Source of the DNA: Lachnospiraceae bacterium
GTDB taxonomy: Bacteria; Bacillota; Clostridia; Lachnospirales; Anaerotignaceae
NCBI GenBank assembly: GCA_019422065.1
Contig: JAHZEA010000001.1
Location: 160,396 to 224,395 of the forward strand
DNA length: 64,000 nt
Reading direction: 5' to 3'
The position numbers and the translations under genes were made by a program. Shown piece after piece: positions 42,877-51,100 of the stretch; positions within the stretch are counted from its first letter, which is position 1, and the number at the start of each line of letters is the position of its first letter. The notes under the pieces are model-generated. The model was given only the letters and a program-made list of their open reading frames with translations, did no database searches and was not told the DNA's origin.

Positions 42877-43521
42877 TTAAAAGTTTATGTTTACTTTCTC
42901 TGTATCTATAGCCTCTCCCCACTCTTTGGAATTGAAAATATGCAGGTTGAATTCCGCATTTTCAATCTGTTCAGCTTGTGATATACCTATATCCTTTAAA
43001 CTCCAAAGCGGCAGATAAATTCCGTCAACGGCTTTTTTACCGCTTACTACATCACATGAGAATATAGGCTCAAACATAATGCCGTTTAATGAAAAATCAC
43101 GAACTTGGAAAGTGTAATCTTTATCTGTATTATTTTCAATAGTAAGGTTTATGTTTATTTCACCAAAATCATTTACGCTTAAACCGGTATATGTTACCTT
43201 TAAACCGTTGCTGTCATATATAACCTCATTGGCCTGAGTTGAGGCATTTGTTTCAGCTGAGCCGATATAAACAGTATTTGTTTGAGCATCCCAGCTTACA
43301 TCTTTGCCTAAAGCCTCACCTATGGCCCTTACAGGCAGATAAGTTGTACCGTTATAAATAAAAGGCTCAGTACTTGTGGAAACTTCTTTTCCGTCAACAA
43401 CAATTTTAATATCGTTATATACCGCATCTATTTTCTGTGAACCAGTCTGAGCAAAAACGGTTCCGCAGTTAGCACATAAAGCCATAGAAAGGCCGCATAA
43501 AGCCAAAAATTTAATTTTCAT
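42877..43521 (-). CDS. Secreted copper-amine-oxidase-N (stalk) domain protein
   Basis: 214 residues from the ATG at 43519-43521 (GGAGG upstream). A signal peptide (about 1-25, LALCGLSMALCANCGTVFAQ) has Cys residues near its end but no clear lipobox. One stalk domain (about 33-92, with YLPVRAIGEALGKDVSWD) follows, then a ~110-residue beta domain (LKVTYTGLSVNDFGEININLTIEN) like DUF4352-type telokin folds. Probably wall-associated; function unknown. Monocistronic. Confidence 0.78.
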   Translation of the reverse strand: MKIKFLALCGLSMALCANCGTVFAQTGSQKIDAVYNDIKIVVDGKEVSTSTEPFIYNGTTYLPVRAIGEALGKDVSWDAQTNTVYIGSAETNASTQANEVIYDSNGLKVTYTGLSVNDFGEININLTIENNTDKDYTFQVRDFSLNGIMFEPIFSCDVVSGKKAVDGIYLPLWSLKDIGISQAEQIENAEFNLHIFNSKEWGEAIDTEKVNINF

Positions 43522-43636
43522 ATACTCCAACCTCCTCTTTTGTTGCATTTTGTTTTATATAATTAATATGCATATAATAATTTTATCATATACACCGTAT
43601 ATTTCAATTAATTAAAAAAATTGTCATAAAAAAATT

Positions 43637-43676
43637 AAAAAAGGCCCTGCTTATTTAAGTTTTAAGGGCCTTTTAG
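43637..43676 (-). terminator. Terminator of the peroxiredoxin gene
   Basis: Stem AAAAGGCCCT/AGGGCCTTTT with a long U-rich tail on the minus strand. Confidence 0.88.
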
Positions 43677-43693
43677 AATATTACTTTTTATAC

Positions 43694-44149
43694 TTAGCTT
43701 AACTCATTAAGCATATCCTGCGGGTTTTGAGCGGCTTTAACTTTTGTAAAAACATTCTCCACAACACCGTTTTCGTCTATTATATAAGTCGTTCTTACAG
43801 TGCCCATACTTACTTTGCCGTAAAGCTTTTTCTCCTGCCAAACACCGTATGCTTCCATTACCTCATGTTCAGGGTCAGAAAGCAGTATAAAAGGCAGAGA
43901 GTATTTTTCCTCAAATTTTTTGTGGCTTTTAACTGTATCTTTGCTTACACCTATTATAACAGCGCCTTTTTTAGAAAACTCATCAAAAAGCTCGGCAAAG
44001 CCCTTTGCCTGTGCCGAACAGCCCGGTGTCATATCCTTTGGATAAAAATAAAGCACAACTTTTTTACCCAAAAAATCCGAAAGCTTAACTTCATTGTCGT
44101 TTTGGTCTTTTAACGTAAAATCAACGGCTTTTTGTCCTATTTCAAGCAA
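43694..44149 (-). CDS. bcp: Peroxiredoxin of the Bcp/PrxQ subfamily
   Basis: 151 residues from the TTG at 44147-44149, eight bases after AGGAGG; the TTG two codons upstream is only two bases from it. Thioredoxin fold with the peroxidatic Cys C44 in DMTPGCSAQAKGF. Many Bcp proteins have a resolving Cys five residues later; here that position is Lys, so it belongs to the 1-Cys type or uses an external thiol. It reduces hydroperoxides. It follows the flavodoxin/ferredoxin gene by about 15 bases and probably shares its transcript. Confidence 0.93.
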   Translation of the reverse strand: MLEIGQKAVDFTLKDQNDNEVKLSDFLGKKVVLYFYPKDMTPGCSAQAKGFAELFDEFSKKGAVIIGVSKDTVKSHKKFEEKYSLPFILLSDPEHEVMEAYGVWQEKKLYGKVSMGTVRTTYIIDENGVVENVFTKVKAAQNPQDMLNELS

Positions 44150-44164
44150 AATCAAAACCTCCTA

Positions 44165-44935
44165 TTAAACAAATATCTCGTCTTCTTTAGGCACGCTTAA
44201 TTTTTTAGAGAACATATCCGCAAATTCAATATATTCCTTTGTTTTAATAACTTTAGAGCCAAAAGGACAAATCCTTATGCACCTAAAGCACGAAATACAC
44301 TTATTAGTGTCTATAGTTTTAAAATCGTCAAAAGATATAGCACCCTGCGGACAGCTTTTGGCGCATAACCCGCATTTTTTGCATGTATCTTCAGTCTGTG
44401 GATAAAAACTTCCGCCGTTTCCTCCGTCTTTATACGGGAAATTGCCTTTAACATCGGGTATTGAAAAAATGCCTTTTTCTATTTTTTCCAATACACCTTT
44501 AGCCAAAACACGGCATTTTTCCAAATCAGCATTATTAGGCCTATCTACCTGAATTTGGCCGTATGTGTGCCTGCCAACAATGGCACCAAAACCAAGAGGT
44601 ATAAAATTTCTTTCAATAAGTATGTTTTTCATCTCAAGAAGTGCGTCGTCATAGTCTCTGTTGCCGTATGTAACTATACCTATGCACTTGGCAAAATTTC
44701 CGTTCAGTTTGCTCAGCTTTTCCGCAAAACCTTTAAATAAACGTCCTCCGTAAACAGGCGCCGAAAAAACAATAAAATCGTTTATATCGAATTTCATGCT
44801 TTCATTAAAAGAAACCGGCTTTGTCAAATCTATTTCTTCAATATTGCGCCCTACAACACCAGCAGTAGCTAAGGCGCATTTTCTGCTGTTTCCCGTAGGA
44901 GAAAAGTATACAGCAATAGCTTTGTTCAGCTTCAA
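44165..44935 (-). CDS. EFR1-type flavodoxin/2x4Fe-4S ferredoxin fusion protein
   Basis: 256 residues from the TTG at 44933-44935, nine bases after GGAGG; a longer frame from an upstream ATG has no ribosome site. The N-terminal flavodoxin-like domain has the FMN loop YFSPTGNS (about 9-16). The C-terminal ferredoxin part has two cluster motifs, CKKCGLCAKSCP (about 193-204) and CISCFRCIRICP (about 218-229). Such proteins shuttle electrons in anaerobes; the partner is unknown. Located upstream of the peroxiredoxin gene, it may feed reductant to oxygen defence. Confidence 0.88.
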   Translation of the reverse strand: MKLNKAIAVYFSPTGNSRKCALATAGVVGRNIEEIDLTKPVSFNESMKFDINDFIVFSAPVYGGRLFKGFAEKLSKLNGNFAKCIGIVTYGNRDYDDALLEMKNILIERNFIPLGFGAIVGRHTYGQIQVDRPNNADLEKCRVLAKGVLEKIEKGIFSIPDVKGNFPYKDGGNGGSFYPQTEDTCKKCGLCAKSCPQGAISFDDFKTIDTNKCISCFRCIRICPFGSKVIKTKEYIEFADMFSKKLSVPKEDEIFV

Positions 44936-45159
44936 TGGAATCTTCCTCCTTTTAGCATTCATAATATGTTTACTATTACACATTTGATAATACTACATTT
45001 ATCCGTATTATGGAATTTTATTTTAAAAATTTTAGAAATTTTTTCACGATTTATTTTGAAATAAAGCGCAATTAATATAAAACCATTGTGTAATTTAATA
45101 AAATATGGCAAATCATATAAAAAACGATATAATTAAAATAACATAATTTAAAATTTGTG

Positions 45160-45187
45160 TTGCAATAAAAATCAGATGTGCTATAAT
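45160..45187 (+). promoter_or_regulatory. Promoter of the DAHP synthase gene
   Basis: TTGCAA, 16-bp spacer, TATAAT (45182-45187). Confidence 0.7.
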
Positions 45188-45256
45188 ACTTTAAACTGTA
45201 ACACTTTAAAGTGCGATTATGACCCTATTATTAATAAAGAAAAGAGGTAAATATAT

Positions 45257-46285
45257 ATGGAAATGGAATTTAAAAGAAAACTGCCTATACCTTCTGAAAT
45301 TAAAGAAATGATTCCTGTAGATGAAAAAGTACATGAAATAAAAAAACAGCGCGATGAGGAAATAAAAAACGTATTTGCCGGCAAAAGTGATAAATTAATA
45401 CTTGTTATAGGCCCATGCTCCGCTGACAGAGAGGAACCTGTTATAGACTATATCCACCGTTTAGCTGATGTAAACGATAAAGTTAAAGATAAACTTATAC
45501 TTATACCGCGTATTTACACCAACAAACCGCGTACTACAGGCAAAGGCTATAAAGGCATGGCCCTTCAGCCAGACCCTGAAAAAAAGCCGGATATGCTTGA
45601 GGGCCTTATTTCAATAAGAAAACTTCACAAAAGAGCCGTTGAGGAAACAGGCCTTACAACAGCCGATGAAATGCTTTACCCTGAAAATCACCGCTACCTT
45701 TCAGACCTGCTTTCTTATGTAGCCGTAGGCGCCCGCTCAGCCGAAGACCAACAGCACAGGCTTACAGCCAGCGGTATAGGCATACCTTGCGGAATGAAAA
45801 ACCCTACCAGCGGCGACCTTTCAGTTATGCTCAACTCCATTGAAGCGGCACAGTGCGCCCACACATTCCTTTACCGTGGTTGGGAAGTAACAACAAAAGG
45901 CAACGAGTTTACTCATGCCGTACTGCGCGGCGCTGTTGACAGACATGGTCAGAACATACCAAACTACCATTACGAAGATTTGGTTCGCCTTTTTGACATG
46001 TACTCAGAAAGAAACCTTGAAAACCCTGCTGTAATTGTGGATACAAACCACGCTAACTCATCTAAAAAATATATAGAACAAATAAGAATAGCTAAAGAAG
46101 TTCTTCACAGCTGCAAATACTCTGATGATGTTAAAAAAATGGTAAAAGGCTTTATGATTGAAAGCTATATTGAAGACGGCTGCCAGAAAATAGGCGACGG
46201 CGTATACGGCAAATCCATTACAGACCCATGCCTTGGCTGGGAAAAAACCGAAAGACTTATACTTGATATAGCAGATATGGTTTAA
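45257..46285 (+). CDS. 3-deoxy-7-phosphoheptulonate synthase, class I (AroF/G/H type)
   Basis: 342 residues with the E. coli-type DAHP synthase motifs: GPCSADREE (about 52-60), KPRTTGKGYKG (about 93-103), the metal and PEP region ARSAEDQQHR, and PAVIVDTNHANSSK. It condenses PEP and erythrose 4-phosphate, the first step of the shikimate pathway. Which aromatic amino acid inhibits it cannot be read with certainty. Monocistronic; the AAAGAGGT ribosome site is 9 bases from the ATG. No T-box or attenuator is seen in the short leader. Confidence 0.93.
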   Translation: MEMEFKRKLPIPSEIKEMIPVDEKVHEIKKQRDEEIKNVFAGKSDKLILVIGPCSADREEPVIDYIHRLADVNDKVKDKLILIPRIYTNKPRTTGKGYKGMALQPDPEKKPDMLEGLISIRKLHKRAVEETGLTTADEMLYPENHRYLSDLLSYVAVGARSAEDQQHRLTASGIGIPCGMKNPTSGDLSVMLNSIEAAQCAHTFLYRGWEVTTKGNEFTHAVLRGAVDRHGQNIPNYHYEDLVRLFDMYSERNLENPAVIVDTNHANSSKKYIEQIRIAKEVLHSCKYSDDVKKMVKGFMIESYIEDGCQKIGDGVYGKSITDPCLGWEKTERLILDIADMV

Positions 46286-46330
46286 TACTGTTTTGCTATT
46301 ATTATAAACAGATTAAATATTCAGCCTCCG

Positions 46331-46359
46331 TTGACAAAGGTACGAAATCATACTATACT
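46331..46359 (+). promoter_or_regulatory. Promoter of the MarR-MATE operon
   Basis: Perfect TTGACA (46331-46336), 17-bp spacer, TATACT (46354-46359). Confidence 0.85.
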
Positions 46360-46363
46360 CATA

Positions 46364-46377
46364 GTACGAATTCGTAC
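46364..46377. promoter_or_regulatory. MarR-family operator palindrome
   Basis: GTACGAATTCGTAC is a perfect 14-bp palindrome, five bases after the -10 box; its half-site GGTACGAA recurs within the spacer at 46339-46346. Binding here would block initiation, implying autorepression of the MarR-MATE operon. Confidence 0.75.
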
Positions 46378-46406
46378 CTTTTTTATTTTATGTGGGGTGA
46401 ATTAAT

Positions 46407-46859
46407 ATGGAAAATGAAGTTAAGGAACAAATAGCACTTTTAAACTCAGCCATGAGCCGTGTACTGAATGTTTATGAAAATCTTGCTAAAAAGCATGGCT
46501 TAAACTACAACTCCCTTATGGTGCTTTATACCATGTACGAAGTGGATGTATGCACCCAAAAAACCGTAAGCCAAAGATGGCTAATACCAAAACAAACGGT
46601 TCATTCAATATTAAAGGAGTTTGAGAAAAAAGGATATATATATTTTGAGCCGTACCCAAACAATAAACGTGAAAAAATATTAAAGCTTACGCCTGAAGGC
46701 AGACTTTTTGCCGACAGTGTTCTTGAAAAAGTAAATTACATAGAAGAAAAAACAATGGAAAATTTAGGGGATAAAACCCGAAGTAGCCTTGTAGAAAGCA
46801 CAATGGCACATTGCGAGGAGTTTGAGCGAATATTCAAAGAGGAGATGCTTAATGAATAA
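46407..46859 (+). CDS. MarR-family transcriptional regulator
   Basis: 150 residues with a winged HTH (about 55-100, TQKTVSQRWLIPKQTVHSILKEFEKKGYIYFEPYPNNKREK, where the wing carries the basic residues) and helical dimer interfaces at both ends. Such regulators repress efflux genes until a ligand binds. Its stop overlaps the MATE start by 8 bases. It lies just behind a promoter containing a palindromic operator. Confidence 0.92.
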   Translation: MENEVKEQIALLNSAMSRVLNVYENLAKKHGLNYNSLMVLYTMYEVDVCTQKTVSQRWLIPKQTVHSILKEFEKKGYIYFEPYPNNKREKILKLTPEGRLFADSVLEKVNYIEEKTMENLGDKTRSSLVESTMAHCEEFERIFKEEMLNE

Positions 46860-48183
46860 CGCACTTGCTAAAAATTTTAATATATTCACTCTTATTATAT
46901 TTGCTCTCCCTAACATGATAATGATGCTTTTTCTGTCTATGTATACAATAGTCGACGGTATGTTTATATCGCGTTTTGTTGGCACTGATGCACTTTCGGC
47001 AACAAACATGGTTTACCCTGCCATATCGGCACAAATGGCAGTATCAATTATGATTGCAACAGGCGGCAGCGCCATAATAGCCACACGTTTGGGTGAAAAA
47101 AGAGAACAGGAAGCAAAATCTGCTTTGTCGCTCCTTGTAGCAACAGAAATTATACTGGGGTTAATTACAGCAGTATTTGGATATATATTTATAAACGAAA
47201 TTGTAGACTTTCTGGGCGCCAGCACTGCACAAAAAGAAATGTGTGTTGAATATATGGCAATACTCTTTTTGTTTGCTCCGTCTTTTTATCTGCAAACAGC
47301 TTTTCAGGTGTTTTTTGTAACAGCGGGCCGCCCGGGATTGGGCCTTTTTGTAACAGCGGCAGCCGGCGTATCAAATATAGTCCTTGATTATCTGTTTATG
47401 GGGCCTTTTAATATGGGTATTGCAGGTGCGGCCATTGCCACAGGCATAGGCTACAGTGTTGTGGCAATATGGGGCTTGGTATTTTTTGCTGTTGGAAAAA
47501 ACAACCCTATACGCTTTTCAAAGCCTAAATTTGATATTAATATACTGCTTAAGTCGTTTTCAAACGGTTCGTCTGAAATGGTAACTAACCTTTCAAACTC
47601 TGTTACCACATTTTTGTTTAACTATGCATTTTTAAAATATTACGGTGAAGATGGCGTAGCCTCTATAACAATAGTGCTGTATTTCCAGTTTATACTTACA
47701 GCCATGTTTTTTGGCTATTCCAACGGTATAGCTCCTGTTATAAGCTATAAATACGGCAGCAACGATACACCGCAGCTTAAAACTGTATTTAAAAGCAGTA
47801 TATTCTTAATAACAGCTGGCTCTTTAATAACTTTTGTTGTTTCACAGCTTTCAGTAGGCTTTGTGCTTGATGTTTTTACAGGCAATGCCTCAAGCGGAGT
47901 AAAAAACGTTACTCTTGAGGGCTTTGGCATATACTCACTGGGCTTTTTGCTTATGGGCACAAGTATATTCGCCTCATCTATGTTTACTGCTTTTTCCGAT
48001 GGCCTTGTATCAGCTATTATATCCTTTGCCAGAACATTTTTGTTTTTGGCCGGCACAATTATAATACTGCCATACTTTTTCGGCTCATTTGGGCTTTGGC
48101 TTTCTGTTCCAGTAGCTGAAGTTATGGGCATTGCCATTTCAATATGGTTTCTTGTTACTAAAAATAAGAAATACGGTTATTGA
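46852..48183 (+). CDS. MATE-family efflux transporter (MepA-like), MarR-controlled
   Basis: 443 residues from the ATG at 46852, which overlaps the MarR stop and has GAGGAG upstream; a longer frame starting inside marR is not credible. Twelve membrane helices, with the MepA-type N-terminus MMLFLSMYTIVDGMFISRFVGTDAL. The arrangement MarR repressor-MATE pump parallels mepR-mepA of Staphylococcus, which exports cationic drugs; whether this pump has the same substrates is inference. Confidence 0.93.
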   Translation: MNNALAKNFNIFTLIIFALPNMIMMLFLSMYTIVDGMFISRFVGTDALSATNMVYPAISAQMAVSIMIATGGSAIIATRLGEKREQEAKSALSLLVATEIILGLITAVFGYIFINEIVDFLGASTAQKEMCVEYMAILFLFAPSFYLQTAFQVFFVTAGRPGLGLFVTAAAGVSNIVLDYLFMGPFNMGIAGAAIATGIGYSVVAIWGLVFFAVGKNNPIRFSKPKFDINILLKSFSNGSSEMVTNLSNSVTTFLFNYAFLKYYGEDGVASITIVLYFQFILTAMFFGYSNGIAPVISYKYGSNDTPQLKTVFKSSIFLITAGSLITFVVSQLSVGFVLDVFTGNASSGVKNVTLEGFGIYSLGFLLMGTSIFASSMFTAFSDGLVSAIISFARTFLFLAGTIIILPYFFGSFGLWLSVPVAEVMGIAISIWFLVTKNKKYGY

Positions 48184-48211
48184 TAATATTAAAATCAGAA
48201 TATTTTAATAC

Positions 48212-48250
48212 AAAAAAGCGTTCTAAGCCTGTTGACTTAGAACGCTTTTA
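48212..48250. terminator. Bidirectional terminator between MATE and aldo/keto reductase genes
   Basis: Stem AAAAGCGTTCTAAG/CTTAGAACGCTTTT with an eight-base loop. Confidence 0.92.
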
Positions 48251-48260
48251 AATATTTACT

Positions 48261-49298
48261 TTAACTAAGCGGTTTAATCTCGCCTGTTTTTAAAATATTC
48301 ATATAGTCTTTATAGTTTTCTTCCAAAAGCTTAGGTGTATCAAGTCCGTAAGGACATTTAGCGGCACATGCTCCACAGTGTATACACTCAGCAATCTTTT
48401 TCATGTTAGACTGTACCTCGTCTGAAAGCATTCTGTAAGACGGCGCCCTTCTTATCATAAGCGACATTCTCGCGCAGTCGTCAATTTTAATACCTACAGG
48501 ACAAGAGCTCATGCAGTAACCACAGCCGCGGCAGAAATTGCCCGAAAGCTCTTTTTTGTCTTTTTCAATAACGGCCTTTAAGTCGTCTGTAAGCTTAACA
48601 TCCTGTTTTGCATAGCTTAAGAACTCATCAAGCTCGCTCTCTCTTTGTATTCCCCAAATAGGCACAAGTGAATCAAACTGCTCTAAAAACGCATAAGACG
48701 CTTTTGAATTTGTTATAAGTCCGCCGGACATAGCTTTCATACATATAAAGCCCATATTAGCTTTAACTGCCATGTTGTAAACTTCCATGTCATCATCAGA
48801 AGCAAGGTAGTTAAACGGATACTGTATAGTTTCAAAAAGCCCGCTTTCAATAGCTTCTTTAGCAACATTAATTCTGTGAGTAGTAATACCTATATGTTTA
48901 ACCTTTCCGTCTTTTTTGGCTTTTTCCATAGCCTCGCAAAGGCCTGTTCCATCCCCCGGTTTATAACAAACCCTAGCGTCATGGAACTGGTAAATATCCA
49001 AATAATCCGTTTTAAGCATTTTTAATGTTGTTTCCAAATCGTTGTTAAAATCATTGGCATTTTTAGCCATTGTTTTTGAGGCAATTATAATTTTGTCCCT
49101 GACAGGTGAAAGAAAACGACCGATTTTTTCCTCGCTGTCTGTGTAAAACCTTGCTGTGTCATAAAAATCAATTCCGTTGTCGTATGCTTTTTTGAGTATT
49201 TTTTCTGCCTGCTCAAAATCAACCCTTTGTATCGGCAAAGCACCAAAACCATTTTTGTTTACGTTTATTCCTGTCTTGCCAAGAGTAACTCTACACAT
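48261..49298 (-). CDS. Aldo/keto reductase with C-terminal 2x4Fe-4S ferredoxin domain
   Basis: 345 residues from the ATG at 49296-49298, with AAGG about six bases upstream. TIM-barrel AKR part (1-~255) with catalytic D-Y-K-H elements (DFYDTARFY, ASKT, QFHDAR). The C-terminal part has CRGCGYCMSSCP and CIHCGACAAKCP. This ferredoxin-fused AKR type is common in anaerobic Clostridia; substrates are unknown. Monocistronic. Confidence 0.92.
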   Translation of the reverse strand: MCRVTLGKTGINVNKNGFGALPIQRVDFEQAEKILKKAYDNGIDFYDTARFYTDSEEKIGRFLSPVRDKIIIASKTMAKNANDFNNDLETTLKMLKTDYLDIYQFHDARVCYKPGDGTGLCEAMEKAKKDGKVKHIGITTHRINVAKEAIESGLFETIQYPFNYLASDDDMEVYNMAVKANMGFICMKAMSGGLITNSKASYAFLEQFDSLVPIWGIQRESELDEFLSYAKQDVKLTDDLKAVIEKDKKELSGNFCRGCGYCMSSCPVGIKIDDCARMSLMIRRAPSYRMLSDEVQSNMKKIAECIHCGACAAKCPYGLDTPKLLEENYKDYMNILKTGEIKPLS

Positions 49299-49394
49299 TA
49301 TAACCTTACCTACCTTTCTCATTTTCTACCAATGAAATTATTTTAATTATAAACGATAACATACAATATATCAAACTTTTACTTAAAATAACAG

Positions 49395-49433
49395 AAAAAA
49401 ATCCATGCGATTACAAATATCGCATGGATTTTA
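49395..49433 (-). terminator. Terminator of spoIIID
   Basis: Stem AAAATCCATGCGAT/TCGCATGGATTTT with an A7 run that becomes U on the minus strand. Confidence 0.9.
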
Positions 49434-49457
49434 CTTTAATTTTGCATTTACTTAACA

Positions 49458-49712
49458 TTATTTTTTCATATGCAGGTATTTATTCTTTGTAGCTATGCCT
49501 CCGCGTATGTGTCTTTCGGCTTTATTTACTTCAAGAACACACCTTACCTGACGGGCAAGCTGAGGGTTAATATGCTCAACACGGTCAGTTATATCTTTAT
49601 GTACTGTGCTTTTGCTTATACCAAACTGTTTAGCCGTCTGGCGAACTGTGGCGTTGTATTTTATAATATAATTTGCTATCTCAACAGCTCTTTCCTCAAT
49701 ATACTCCTTCAA
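49458..49712 (-). CDS. spoIIID: Sporulation regulator SpoIIID
   Basis: 84 residues, closely colinear with the Bacillus protein: EERAVEIANYIIK, the HTH TAKQFGISKSTVHKDITDRV (about 27-46) and the basic C-terminal RHIRGGIATKNKY. It is a mother-cell DNA-binding protein that switches sigma-E to sigma-K programmes. The start is TTG at 49710-49712 with AGGGTGAT upstream. It directly indicates an endospore-forming lineage. Monocistronic; in Bacillus it is near mreBH, which is not seen here. Confidence 0.95.
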   Translation of the reverse strand: MKEYIEERAVEIANYIIKYNATVRQTAKQFGISKSTVHKDITDRVEHINPQLARQVRCVLEVNKAERHIRGGIATKNKYLHMKK

Positions 49713-49800
49713 AAGGAATCACCCTGAATAAACTTGTTTTTACATTCTATGCTTTTGTACGCAATTTATAACCGCACAAAAACGGCTTATTCAGTATTTT

Positions 49801-51090
49801 TTAAAGAGAAAGTATTTCATCCAGCGCCAAATCCAGTGAATCCGAAGCACTTTGCACATTTCTTCCCAAATAGTCCACAATCCACGCCTTTGCCTGAGGA
49901 TTTTCCTCTGTAAAGTCCAAAAACAAATCCATTGTATCATTATTTATAATATTTTCTTGCGCTAAAAACTCAAGAATACTAATGTCTGCAAAAGTGCATA
50001 AATGCGGTATAAATGCTGTAATATTTTCTTTTATGTACTGAGCATATTTCATTTTTATTTCTGTTTTAAGGCTTTTTATATTTTTAAAAGCATACTTAAT
50101 AAATCTGTTTTTATTATTTTGGTCTAAATTTTCCCATACATTTTCAGACGGCACAGAAAATATGCTTACGTCTGTTTCTTCTTTTAAATCCGATAAAGAA
50201 TAAAACGACTCATCTTCCAATTTCTCAGACAAAACCTCTACTTTTGCCAGCTCTTTGCAGTAGCCGAATACATCCTCGCCTAAATGTTTTACACTTTTAG
50301 GAATAGTAATGCTTTTAAGCTTATAGCAGTCAAAAAAAGCCCAAGAGCCTATACTTTCAAGGCCTTCCGGCAGAATCACTTCTTCTAAACGGAAGCAGTC
50401 CCTGAAACAGTTTTCACCTATTTTTTTAACGCTTTTGGCTATAACCGCTTTTTTTAAGTAAAAACAGTACCCAAATACCCTGTCTGCTATTTCCTCTATA
50501 CCTTCCGGCACAGTAAATTCCTTTAGTGCGGCACAGTTATAAAAAACACTGTTTGGAAGTTTTTTAATGTTTTTGCTTATATTTATTTTTTCAAGCTTTG
50601 CACAGCCCCAAAATGCCCTGCCGCCTATTTTATTTACACTTGATGGCAGTTTAATTTCCGTTATGCCACTGCATCCGTCAAAAGACAGCTCTTTAATCTC
50701 CTCAATACCTTCCGGTACGGCAAAAATACCGTAAACCTTTTTAGGGCAGACCAAAAGAGTTTTCATTTCTTTATCATAAAGCACACCGTTAACTGATTTA
50801 AAAAACGGATTTTTAGACGCAACATTAATTTCAGTTAAATAAATATCGCCGTAAAATACATTGTCCCCTATAAATTCCACTGTTTCGGAAATATTAACTG
50901 TTTTAAGCTTTGTGCAGGCACAGAAAGCGCCGGAATTTATGCTTTTTACGCCTTTTGGTATGTTTATTACTTCTGCGGCTGACTTATTAAAAGCTGTTTC
51001 TCCTATAATTTCAATACCCTGCGGTATATCAACTACACCACCATTTCCGGTGTATTTAACAACGCATTTGTCTTTAATTACAAAATCCAT
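49801..51090 (-). CDS. BspA-type leucine-rich repeat protein (LRR_5), cytoplasmic
   Basis: 429 residues with no signal peptide or anchor. About nine 23-residue LRR_5 repeats (residues ~15-280) of the pattern IxxIGxxAFxxCxxLxxVxIPxxV, then a helical C-terminal region (~300-429). Most BspA proteins are surface-exposed, so an intracellular one is unusual. It starts 10 bases after the MoxR ATPase gene and belongs to that operon, so it may be a protein-interaction partner or client of the MoxR/VWA pair. Confidence 0.85.
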   Translation of the reverse strand: MDFVIKDKCVVKYTGNGGVVDIPQGIEIIGETAFNKSAAEVINIPKGVKSINSGAFCACTKLKTVNISETVEFIGDNVFYGDIYLTEINVASKNPFFKSVNGVLYDKEMKTLLVCPKKVYGIFAVPEGIEEIKELSFDGCSGITEIKLPSSVNKIGGRAFWGCAKLEKINISKNIKKLPNSVFYNCAALKEFTVPEGIEEIADRVFGYCFYLKKAVIAKSVKKIGENCFRDCFRLEEVILPEGLESIGSWAFFDCYKLKSITIPKSVKHLGEDVFGYCKELAKVEVLSEKLEDESFYSLSDLKEETDVSIFSVPSENVWENLDQNNKNRFIKYAFKNIKSLKTEIKMKYAQYIKENITAFIPHLCTFADISILEFLAQENIINNDTMDLFLDFTEENPQAKAWIVDYLGRNVQSASDSLDLALDEILSL

Positions 51091-51100
51091 TTATATCCCC

